Source: Castanea sativa (lineage: Eukaryota > Streptophyta > Magnoliopsida > Fagales > Fagaceae). Taken from it: a DNA stretch of 64,000 bases. Position numbers and translations under genes: made by a program. The notes below the pieces were generated by a model, which was not told the origin of the DNA, ran no database searches, and saw only the letters and a program-made list of their open reading frames with translations. Below are positions 1-10,510 of this stretch, one piece after another. The stretch spans positions 64,387,501 through 64,451,500 of the forward strand of contig NC_134013.1 of NCBI RefSeq assembly GCF_040712315.1. The letters are read 5' to 3'. Positions within the stretch are counted from its first letter, which is position 1; each line of letters begins with the position of its first letter.

Positions 1-341
1 AAGGTTTCCTTAGCTCAATTTATCTGAATAAAAAATCTGAAATTTGAATGATGTTTATACTAAAAGTGAATTGATATATTGGTTTAATGATAAAAAATAT
101 AAGTTGAAATTCTTTTGTATCTAAATAAAAGAGATGTCTAGAAAAATAATATTTAGATATTGTTTTTAAGTGCAGTATCTTAGCTATAGTACATTATATT
201 GTTCAATTAAATTGAAACAGAGAATTGCATTAAATTTAATCGTCCTTATAAAACAAACAATATTGTTTATACTTTATTGATCAATATAATTATGTGTTTG
301 AATTTAATAAATTGTAAATAAAAAATTTATCTAATTTTTGC
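1..341. other. AT-rich intergenic DNA
   Basis: No convincing coding region or RNA gene is seen. The base composition is strongly AT-rich and stop codons are dense in all frames. Confidence 0.6.
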
Positions 342-471
342 CACTCTAGAAATGCGTAGCATGATGGAGTATTTGTTCTAAATTTTGTCACTCTAGAAAT
401 GCTTAGCATGATGGAGTATTTGTTCTAAATTTTGTCACTCTAGAAATGCTTAGCACGATGGAGTATTTGTT
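342..471. repeat. 47-bp tandem repeat, about 2.8 copies
   Basis: Three near-identical units start at 342, 389 and 436, each beginning CACTCTAGAAATGC. They differ at only a few positions, for example GCGTAGC against GCTTAGC. The third unit is cut short near 471. It has no coding capacity. Confidence 0.85.
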
Positions 472-602
472 ATTTTCGAATCCCATGTGATGACAATGTT
501 CTTAAAGAATGTGACATCAATATTTAAATGGTTTGAATCGTTTAATTTGATTGTGCGTAGTTTAATGAGATGCTATTTTTAGCCAAAAAAAAATAGAAAA
601 GA

Positions 603-677
<75 letters not shown>

Positions 678-2400
678 TAATGAGACTGAGACAAAAATTA
701 AGGAATAGACAAGTAATTTGTTTTTTTATTTTTGTTTTTTCTTTGAAAATCAAGTAATTTGTTAACCTATACAGATAGGTAAATGGAATTAGTGATGAAC
801 GCATCTTTCTGACAATTGGAGCAACTTGATGTCCTATATATATATGATACATTGGATCTAAATCAAAATCATTCGGAATCTTATTAATTTGTTGAATCTA
901 TTGTTATTCTTGCTTCGTAAGCGGCAATTCAGCAGATACAACAACAGTTATGTGCCAGCAAGATAAATGCTATGCCACTTCTATAAATTTTTGGGTATGA
1001 TATTTTAATGATTTTGATTATTCTTAATTTTTTTCTGAAATATTTTTATATATGAATGGTTGATATATATTATAATAATTGAAATGAATAATCAAGAAGG
1101 ACCCGTACACACAGGCAAGATGATCCTGGTTGGGTTGAAAATCATCACAAGGAAAAGAATTTTCCTATCACTCTTTTTGTGTTATCCCTTTCACGCCGCA
1201 AAGTTGAGAATTTTCTCACTGGAAAGAAACTAAGAAAGAAAACAAAAAATATTTTTCTTAGAAATTAGAGTTGAGTAAAACTAAAATACGTAGGGTATTT
1301 TACTAATTCAATTCGCACTTTTACTCTATTTTATCACGTAAAATCATTCAATACTCAGGACAGTGATGTTTTTTCTACTCTCACATCAATAGTAAATTTT
1401 ATCACGAAGTATATTAATAGAACCCACAAGTTGATGAGATTAAGAAGCATTATTAAATATAATTGCTTGTTTTGTTGCCGTTGGAGAGTTGACTTGCATT
1501 GCTTGGTGTGAGCTGCTGCAAAAAAAAAGGTTGGAGGCTTTAGATTCCTACCAAAGCATTTGAAATTTTTCCATAACATTGACTGCATTTTGTACCTAAT
1601 ATTCAACAAAAATGATAAGATTTACACCTTATATGATTTACAATTAGCTAGTGGGAGTTCTTATATAACTCAAAAGGATAATATGCTTGCAATTTTTCTT
1701 TCTTCGATTTTTTTGCTGATATTGTTGAGTAGATTACTTGTACAGTACTACTTCCATTTTTTTTTTTTTTTGAGAATCTACTACTTCCATTTCAAATCAT
1801 ACAAATATCCATCAGACTTTTATATTTATTTTCAACAATAAGTGCAATATCTTATTAAAATCATAACGTGATTCAGGAACAGTACAGTACCCCTGATACA
1901 TTTAAAAAATAATAATACTAAAAAACCTAGACACAATGCTGGAATAATCACGTTAGAGAAAATTAATGAGAAATGATAGTCAATGCAAACATCCTGCAGC
2001 CTTTGATTCAACTCGGTGTTCCAAGTTGTCAATTCAGTCATTAATGCAAAGTGTGTCCAAATGTGAAACGCATCAGTACCAAATGATGTTGATATCACAA
2101 AGATTTTTCCATCTTAAGCCAATGCAATGAAATTTCAAAGGAGAAGTCCATAAAAGGCTAATAATAAAACTTTCATTCACCAGCCATCTCAAATGTGTTG
2201 CACTTTTAATATTGCCAGTTTTCTCATAATAATTTCTTTCTTTATCCTCTAGCTGTCCAACTTTGATTCCACGGGTAATGCCCCGAATTCCAGTCAGCTA
2301 TGAATGATCATGTCGACTTCTTTTTATATTTTTTTCCCCCACACAATTTTTCGTTTCACAACTTTTTAAGATAATAAGTTATGATTGTTATAATATTTAA
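472..2400. other. intergenic DNA with a (TA)n microsatellite
   Basis: The stretch holds a long TA microsatellite at about 612-672, where open frames of alternating Tyr and Ile are an artefact. No supported gene is seen. Short frames at 1355-1609, 1560-1841 and 1832-2098 are low-complexity and resemble no family I know. Confidence 0.55.
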
Positions 2401-2569
2401 AACTGTAAATGAACCAAATTTCTTATGAATAGTTGGAAAAAAAAATTATTTATGTTCATTTGTTTAATTAACAAGTTAAGCTTAAACTCAACTTTAGGCT
2501 TAATTATTAAATGAGTCAAGCTCAAATATAATAATGTGTTCATAAGTAAATTTGTGAACATGAATGCTC

Positions 2570-2623
<54 letters not shown>

Positions 2624-3097
2624 CATGTTTAAAAATATATTTATATAAACTTGAAATTGGTTTATATAAGTTTGTAAATTAGTTCATATGATATAAAATT
2701 ATTATTTTTAGTTTATTCATAACATAAGCGATCAATTTATAGTAAAGATTCATAGATTTGTGAACGGTTAAAAACATTTTAGTCATGGTTTTATTATAAT
2801 TAGAAAAATATTAAGTTAATCAAGTAGCTCGTGAGCATGAATGCTCAAACTAAATATATATACACACACATGCGCGCGTTTAAAAATATATTTATATAGA
2901 CTTGAAATTGGTTTGTATAAGTTTGTAAATTAGTTCATATGATATAAAATTATTTTTTTAGTTTATTCATAACATAAAAGATCAATTTATAGTAAAGATT
3001 CATAGATTTGTGAACGGGTAAAAACATTTTAGTCATGATTTTATTATAAATAGAAAAATAATAAGTTAATTAAGTAACTTGTGAATATGAATGCTCA

Positions 3098-3149
<52 letters not shown>

Positions 3150-3509
3150 GTTTAAAAATATCTTTATATAAACTTGAAATTGGTTTGTATAAGTTTGTAA
3201 ATTAGTTCATATGATATAAAATTATTATTTTTAGTTTATTCATAACATAAACGATCAATTTATAGTAAAGATTCATAGATTTGTGAACGGGTAAAAACAT
3301 TTTAGTCTTGATTTTATTATAAATAGAAAAGTAATAAGTTAACCAAGTAGCTCATAAGCAAGTTCGAGCTTGCTTTACAATTAAATGAACTAAGTTTGAA
3401 TATGTAATCTTATTTGGTGATGAGTTCAAGTTTGACTCATGTTTAAAATAAAATTAAATAAGTAAGTTTGAATTTTTAATACTTAGATCAGCTCAGTTTG
3501 TTTACAGCC
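2401..3509. mobile_element. degraded hAT-like non-autonomous element (tentative)
   Basis: The left edge reads CTGTAAATGAAC and the right edge reads GTTTACAG, a short imperfect inverted pair. Subterminal AAGCTCAAGC/GAGCTTG-type motifs recall a widespread plant hAT-derived family ending in GGCTGTAAAC. No clear target duplication is visible, so the boundaries are inference. The interior consists mainly of the triplication at 2561-3345. Confidence 0.35.
2561..3345. repeat. tandem triplication, 250-277 bp units
   Basis: Three head-to-tail units start at TGAATGCTCA at 2561, 2838 and 3088. Each opens with a TA or TA/CA microsatellite of different length and continues with the same AT-rich body (TTGAAATTGGTTT, then GATTTGTGAACGG). 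Most length difference between units comes from the microsatellite. It is non-coding. Confidence 0.85.
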
Positions 3510-3554
3510 TTAATAATATTACTTTCATTTGACCGTACATTGATATGATTTTAT

Positions 3555-4149
3555 TGTACACCTAGGGGTGGCAAAATTGGACACGACCCGCGAACCCGAC
3601 ACGACACGACATGAAATTAGCAGATTATGGGTTGAGACTTAATGGGTTCGTGTCATATTCGGGTTGACACGATGAACCCGTTTGATAAACGGGTTGGGTT
3701 AGGATTCAACCTATGGAACCCGTTTGACCCGTCTGACCCATTTAATTAAATGAAATTTTACCAATATACCATTCAAACTATAGGTATATAAACTTATTAG
3801 TTGTTGTAGTTTATTTTCTTCGACGTATAGTGATTAATTATTTATGATATTGAGATATGTTTTAGTTTTAAATGATTATTTGTGATATAATTATTCATTA
3901 GTTCTAAAATTTAAATTTAAAATATTTATTTGCTTGTTTTTCCATAAATGTTTTTCTTCATTTTGATAAAATCAGATAAACAGGTCGACATGACTGACCC
4001 ATTTAATAAATGGGTTGTGTTAGGGTTGAGGAATCTTGACCCGTTTAATAAACATGTCGGGTTAGTGTTAACCCGTATAGTCGAATATGTATGAGTTGAC
4101 ACGACACGAACCCGACACGCGAACACGAATTGCCACCCCTATGTACACC
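3555..4149. mobile_element. 579-bp hAT-type non-autonomous transposon
   Basis: The element spans 3563-4141. It starts TAGGGGTGGCAA and ends with the exact complement TTGCCACCCCTA. A perfect 8-bp target duplication TGTACACC lies at 3555-3562 and 4142-4149. An 8-bp duplication and these termini are typical of hAT elements. Subterminal CCCGACACG and GGGTTGAC motifs repeat in both orientations. There is no transposase frame, so it depends on an autonomous partner. Confidence 0.88.
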
Positions 4150-5877
4150 AATCACAATATTCTCTTTAAAAAAATGATAAAAGCTGTTATGAAAAAAAAT
4201 TGTGTTAAATTAATTGTTAAGATAAAAACTATTTAGAGGCTATTTGTTTTCTCATCACAAATTCACATTTTTACATTTTAAACAATATTACACACTTTTT
4301 CACCTACACATATTTCAAAAAACTACAAAAAATTACAAAAATCTAATCTCAAATAATTCTACCAAACACCCCTTAGTTTTTTTTTTTTTTTTTTTTTCTG
4401 TTTTTGTGAATCAAAAAACTATTTAGAATCTCACTTCCTTAAAAGAATCTAATTATTTCATTTCGTACTAACATAACGTTGTCAGTCAAATGGAGCCGAC
4501 ATATAATTAATTAATTATAATATTTTAATTTCAATCAAAGGTATATGTAATGACAGTATTGAATACTGATTGTCAATGGTCGCACATGGCCATAACTTGC
4601 GTTCATATTGAACCTTCCCTCCATGTTCATTTCCCACCCGAATTGTTTTTGAGTGTGGGGGACTCTTAACTTGAGATATTTTAGGATAACAATTTTTATC
4701 TCACATTTTTTTTTCACAATTATTTTATGTAGCAGACTCGATTGATTATCTATTATTTTCACGTGAATCCATTATTTTTTCTTCTAACACTCACGATTAG
4801 TCGCACATAAAAGATCGGAGACAAAATGAGTGTGTCCTTAGAATTATTGTTGTTATTTAACTTAACCATCACTGTTTCAGAAATGTGCAAGTTACTCTAC
4901 CAAGTGTTGGGGGGGGGGGGGGGGGGGTGTACTATTTTCAAACCCACCCACCCACTCAAAGCCTTTCATTTTCATCAACATACGAAATCATGCTACACCA
5001 CAAAGGATAGAACTTGGAAGATTCAGAAAAAGCTTCACACGAAGACTTGGACTTTAAGAGGTGCTAGTCAACACAAGTGCTATTGTGGTACACTCGCCTC
5101 TTTTTGAATTTTTTAAGTCGCCCATGTGTATGGCGATGTACGTGCCCACCATGTTTTTGCACAAAATGGACCTGAATTCTTAATTAATTTGCACATGATT
5201 TTACGGCTGGTATGGCTCCTCACGGCACGGCTGCTAGCTGATTCAAAGTTGGCTCACACGTTTCACTCAATTTTTTTAATGCCAATTATTATTTCTTGAA
5301 AATGTTTTAAGTATGACTACAGTTTTTTTTTTTCAATTACAAATTTATTCCTGTATTCCAATCGTTCATATCTAACCAAAAAGACAAAATTGATTCTTAA
5401 AAAAAAAAAATCAAAAAGACAAAAAATATATGCTTTTATAGTATTTCCATCATTGCTTAAAAAGTTATGTGTATACAAGGAAAAAATTTCCAAACTTGAA
5501 GGCAAGATATATAACTAATGTGTTAAATAAATAAAGCAAATCAATTGACAAAAAACAATAAACTAACCAAGTAATTGGTTTATCCCGCAAGGGCTTAATT
5601 TAGTAAAAAATATTGTAGATGTAACTTTTTTTCACTTGTAGGTGTTGATAAGCTGTTATTTAAATAACATCACTTTTACAATGATTTATTAATAATAATA
5701 TTTTATGTACCAATCATAATAGGCAACATCAAGTATCAACCTTTAAAAATTTTGTTAACTTATATTTATTGTTTAGGAATTTTACTATGAGTCTATTTAA
5801 TTAGGCGAGAGTTTAAAATAGCTTTTTAAAAATTCAAAACTCTATTTTATAACCACAATTCATCATAACTTTATTAA
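4150..5877. other. intergenic DNA with a G19 tract
   Basis: No gene is supported. An uninterrupted run of 19 G lies at 4909-4927. Several A or T homopolymers occur. A short frame at 4826-5107 crosses the G run and is not credible as coding. Confidence 0.5.
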
Positions 5878-6086
5878 TTTTTTACAGAGAGGTGCTACGT
5901 CCACAACATTTTTACAATATTTTTACAACAAATCATAGGTGGTTAGTTGTTATTGGTTCAAATTTGAACCTAACACTAATATTACTTTTTTGCCCCAACA
6001 ATAACAACCAGTAACATCCTGCCATTTAGAATTTGTTGTAAAAATATTGTGAAAATGTTGTGGACATATCATTTCTCTTTTTTACA
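5878..6086. mobile_element. Mutator-type MITE, copy A
   Basis: A 191-bp element at 5887-6077 has long inverted ends: GAGAGGTGCTACGTCC on the left and the complement of GAGAAATGATATGTCC on the right, both followed by ACAACATTTT. A perfect 9-bp target duplication TTTTTTACA flanks it at 5878-5886 and 6078-6086. The 9-bp duplication points to mobilisation by a Mutator-like transposase. It has no coding capacity. It is related to the copies at 54284 and 56193. Confidence 0.88.
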
Positions 6087-7984
6087 AACCTTTATTTTAA
6101 ACTCAAAATACAATTTTCCATAATCCATTTAAACGTAGGATTAAATAAAATTCAATCTTGATCCAATTAGTCAGTATTCTCAAGCTTTGATCTTACAAGC
6201 CAAGCTAGCTTATTAGCATTAAATGCTACTTGCTAGTGTCCATATCCACCTCGAAAAAAAGAAAAAATCCTCCATGTACATGTGGTTTACATTCAGCTAT
6301 TCAATCTATTGGTTGTGAACCAAGCAGCTACCCAATATTTTTGTCATAATATAGTCAGTTATAATTAATTAATAAATGGCAGAGGTAAATAATCGAAACC
6401 GTTCAGGGAAATTTATTCAACACCATCCAAGAAATTCAAAAGAAATTTACTATTGACGCTTAATGTCAACAGGCTATTGTACCCGGACACGGTTTGTACA
6501 ATTATTTGAGTTAGAAGAGTTATCCGGATATATTGAAATCTGTGTCCATACCTCTAAATACAAAAATGTCAAATATCTGAATGGACAGCGAGTATGGAAA
6601 GCTGATGTTAACACGGAATAATTTAATAAATGCAACCTTAGTTACACTATTGGCTTAAGTTTTTGAGGTGTACTTCTATCCCCAAAAAAAAAAAAAAGTT
6701 TTTGAGGTGTAATATCTAAAAGGTTTTTGAGGTGTAATATCTAAAACTCTAGACCATATAAAATGCTATAAATAATGTTATAAGTATTAAATTGTAAATA
6801 GTAAAGAAAAAATAGTAAATTTATGTGAAAGTAACAAGTAGTTAATCATAATTTGACATATAAAATAGTTATAATAAAAATTGTAAAATTTTACATGGTA
6901 CTGGAATTACTCGTGTAATTTTTATTTTATTTTTTGAAAGTTTTTTTTCTTTATTTTTTATTTGTTTCTAAACTAATGACATCATATGTTGAAAATTTTG
7001 CACTATTGACTATTGAGAGCTAGACAATTAGAGTCACCGTGACACTACAGGTTTGAATAACTCCTAGTAATTGTTTGACAGAGCATGGAAAGCGAGAGGA
7101 AAGAAATATAGGAACAATGAAATAAAGAATGCAAATTATTAGCCCCCCCAAAAAAAATGCAAATAATAAGAGATAACTCATTTTCCTTAGTTCTAAGTTC
7201 TAACTAAGAAGTTTCTCAAAAAAAAAAAAAAAAGTTCTAACCAAGACGGATGATGATAACTGTTAAGTATGAAAAAAAAATTCACGGTCGGTGAATGGTG
7301 ATGACCGATGAAAGGAATAAAAAAGTAACATGATAAATAAAATATAAAAATAAATCTTATCTCAGACTTATTATACTCAAGTTTGAAATGGAGATGTTTT
7401 GACTACAGACGTTAAAGTCAATGAATATAATTCTCACTAAAAAAACTAACTTGACTACATAATTTAAAATTTTAATTGTTAGATTATATGTCCTTTATCT
7501 TCTTAACATGCATGTTCAATTTCATGTCAATAGAATGTTATTTATTATTTGATCTATAAACTTATTTTTTATACATAGTTTTAGATTACAAAGACTTGAA
7601 ATTTAAATATTTAATTGATGGCATAACTATTAATTTTTTTTATTTTTTGAAAATTTTGCAAATTTGAAGGATAAATAAAAAAAATGTTATCCAATTATGA
7701 ATTTGTTAAAATTCAAATCTAATATATATTTGTGATTGATTATAATAAATTAAAAGGTTAAATTGGTGGATAATATATGCATAGGCACAAAAAAGAGGGC
7801 CTCGATAATATATATTTTTTAAATAAAATTTAAAAGCCAATCCCACACCCCCCCTTTTGTATCTCATCAAACAGTAATACAACATTATATTTTCACTCTT
7901 TTTCTTTCTCCCACTTTTATTTTCTACCAAACACTTGACATGTATGCTCAGCGGTGGCAAATCTATGACAACAAGCAAATCTTA

Positions 7985-8025
<41 letters not shown>

Positions 8026-8986
8026 CATCCCTCAAACTCAAAGGCTTGGAAATGTGATGCCAGGATAAGCGAAGGAAATATCTCCACCGTCCTTTTCAAG
8101 AGCATGTATACAATACAACGCAACTAATAACTGTGTTTTAAAAAAGGAGAATTTGCTCGGAAACGTTACAGAAAGTTAGTACCAAGTTATGACATTCTTG
8201 TACATGGTTGCAAGAAAGTCTATGGATTTGTTAATTAGTTATTGACGGTTTGAGTTGGACCAGCAAAAACCCTTGAGCATTAAGCAAAAATATTCAGTAT
8301 TCAAATGCAACTAATTGCCTCATTATGTACACTAATATACCAAGAATTCATTTACCACTACACCCTCTTTTTTTCCTTTTTAATCTCTTTTCTTGTCGAA
8401 GAGTAAATTGGGATCATTACAAGAAATATACTAAACAAGTAAATTGGGTTTATGGGATATACCTGTATCTTATGGGAAGCTTCATTTACTCATCTTTGTA
8501 TCTTAATCACTTGGCAAAAGAAAAAGGGAAAAAAGAAGGAAAAAGAAAGAGGCTTATCCTATATTGTATCTTAAATTCTTAATTCTTAATCCCTCATTAT
8601 CTTCCCTCCCATTTAGAGCATCTAAACAAGAATTGGGGCCACCTAATGGATAAGAAGAAAGAGAATCTTGAATACTTATTTGCTAGATTAAGCTAACCCA
8701 ATTGAGGTTTTTTGTTGTTATTAATGTAATTATCATTTATTACATTCAAATGGTACTTCAAAATGACTACGGTGTGGTCCTAGTTTCCACCAATTACAAT
8801 GTCTACAATGAGGTTGATGGTTTTAGAAACTTGAGAAAATCCAAGCCACTGGTATTGATTATTGAATGGTTGATTCTTAACAAAATATAAATTTTATATT
8901 GTGAAATGATCAATTAAAAGAGTACTAGAAAAAAAAAATTCAAGTTTCCTTGTAAAGTTTTTTTTAAGAAACAAGACTGATTTTTA
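6087..8986. other. intergenic DNA with microsatellites
   Basis: No gene is supported. It holds a short direct repeat of TTTTTGAGGTGTAATATC near 6655-6745 and a (TTA)n microsatellite at about 7984-8022. Short frames at 7706-7978, 8325-8582 and 8702-8890 show no recognisable domain. Confidence 0.5.
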
Positions 8987-9381
8987 TTAAGTTGAAGGCA
9001 AATCTGCCTGATACATTTCAAAGCAAAGAGACGGAACATCCTCAATCCAAATAGAAAAACCTGTGACATATCGTGCATGCCTAGCAAGGTTATGAGCTAC
9101 ACTATTTCCTTCTCTACCAACATGCTGAAATTTTACATGATTAAGCCTATTAGCCAAGTCATGTGCCTCTTTTATGAGAAAGCCGAATGGAGCAAAGCTA
9201 GGCACCTGATCCGTTAATCCTCTGATGACAATACTGGAGTCGCCTTCAAAAATAATCCTATCAAGACCAATTTCTGCAGCAAATTCTACTGCCCGTGTGG
9301 CTGCCAATGCTTCCATCTCCACCACTGAACTGGCCAGTTGAACATTCTGAGCTAATGCAGCCATTGTGAGTCCTTGGCTGT
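8987..9381 (-). pseudogene. LINE ORF2 C-terminal RNase H-like domain, 3' part
   Basis: This is the downstream half of a LINE-type protein tail cut in two by the gypsy insertion; the upstream half lies at 19038-19720. It encodes most of an RNase H-like domain of the kind found at the end of plant LINE ORF2 (RVT_3 family). Visible motifs are EMEALAATRA, FEGDSS (acidic residue) and GREGNSVAHNLARHA. The frame ends at a TAA at 8987-8989, followed on the minus strand by a short A-rich tail near 8958-8965. Removing the gypsy element and one GCTGT copy brings the two halves into the same frame, so the frame was open at this point when the element landed. It is now non-functional. Confidence 0.85.
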
Positions 9382-9840
9382 TGATGAAGTTTTATCTCGT
9401 TGATTTGCTAGGATTCGTCCAGATGGCTCCTGGAGGCACTCTGACAAACCTGCGGGAGCAGGGATTTAATCAAGTGGTCACCGGTGTGGTGCCTGCCACA
9501 ACACCTCCGATGATAAAGTCAGTACGGAAAAAAGACAGTTGTTGAGATATCAGGAATAAAAATAGTTAAAATTGTGATGTAGTTCTTTTTTTGTGTGTAC
9601 CTTGTTTTGGTGTTGAAAGGGTTTTATATACCCTTGGGGATTGTATCCGTTGGGGCATTAATGCCTCTTCTGATAACGTCTTCAGGGGAGTAATGGGAGT
9701 TAATGCCTTCCCGTTAGTTCGTCCAGCTGGTCTTGTAACGGTTGAGGCTTTATTGGCAGCATTCAATGGCCTTAACTCTTCCTCTGATGATGACGATAAC
9801 GGGTTAGGTTCGTCTATGTTTCACCTCGTCAGTCCCATCA
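9382..9840 (-). repeat. 3' LTR of the Tat element
   Basis: 459 bp, TG...CA. Relative to the other LTR it carries A instead of G at 9410 and 9446; everything else reads identical by eye. The minus-strand TATA box lies at 9622-9630. Confidence 0.95.
9622..9630 (-). promoter_or_regulatory. TATA box in the 3' LTR
   Basis: The minus strand reads GGGTATATAAAACC. The same motif occurs at the same offset (240 bp) in the other LTR. In this copy it would direct transcription out of the element into the downstream LINE remnant. Confidence 0.7.
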
Positions 9841-9853
9841 GATGCCCCCCGGG
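9841..9853 (-). other. polypurine tract next to the 3' LTR
   Basis: On the minus strand the bases directly before the LTR read ACCCGGGGGGCATC, with a G6 run. A G-rich tract here is the expected primer for plus-strand DNA synthesis. The assignment rests mainly on position. Confidence 0.6.
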
Positions 9854-9884
9854 TTTCACAGTCGTCAGTGACGATTGTGGAAAC
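9853..9884. repeat. 15-bp inverted repeat beside the polypurine tract
   Basis: GTTTCACAGTCGTCA faces TGACGATTGTGGAAAC almost back to back. The arms pair over about 14 of 15 positions. It lies at the upstream edge of the antisense gene's leader. Its role is unknown; it could be a promoter element or a hairpin in either transcript. Confidence 0.6.
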
Positions 9885-10510
9885 CGAACAGTTTTTATTT
9901 TATTTTATTTTTTTATGGTTCCGTGCCGCATTGAATGCGTGGTGGCGGCGTTATGTGGGTTGTGGCCACGTGGCATGATGTGGTTGGCAGAGAATTATGT
10001 CCCTTGGGTTTCCCGCCAATTTTCAGTTTCACCTTCATTTGGTTTTTAAACTTCTTCTCCCTTGCTTTATCTTGCATTTTTCTAATTCTTAGTTTGTCTC
10101 AGCTACTTCTTTCTCACCCATTTCTTCATCTCCCTCTGAGCTGGTGCGCGTTGGGCTTCTTGTCTCTTTTTTGAGGTACGTTTCTTATTCTATTTCTCTT
10201 TTCCCCCTTTTTTTTTTGTTTTTGCAGGCGTTTGATTCCCTTTTCCTTCTGCTTGTTGTTGTTTTTTTCAGTACTTTCCTATTTACCTGTGCTTTGTTTG
10301 GGTGTCGATGGTCGGTAGCTTAGAAGTTAGAAAAACTTGCCCTTCGATTTCCTTTCTTTTTGCTCGTTTAGGAGGGTCCTTAGGTGTTTTTCCCAATTTG
10401 GAGGGTTTCGTTTTTGCGGGTAGTGGCTTAGGCATTGTTTTGGGCGATTTGTTTCCACACTTCGCCCGGTCGGTCGGCGGTTTGAGGGTTTGGCGAAGAA
10501 ACAACGGCCG
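9885..10510 (+). other. leader or promoter region of the antisense extra gene
   Basis: Pyrimidine-rich DNA lies between the 3' LTR and the first ATG of the plus-strand gene at 10511. Frames seen here (for example 9935-10174 and 10302-10598) are low-complexity or out of frame with the conserved domain, so I take this as promoter and 5' UTR. No TATA box is obvious. Confidence 0.4.

Noticed and set aside
562..852. 96-residue open frame with repeated Tyr-Ile
   Set aside because: It is the translation of the (TA)n microsatellite at 612-672 and its flanks.
9591..10049. 152-residue frame from the LTR into the element, repeated at 18788-19105
   Set aside because: It is the LTR read in the plus direction; the identical piece in the other LTR explains its apparent conservation.
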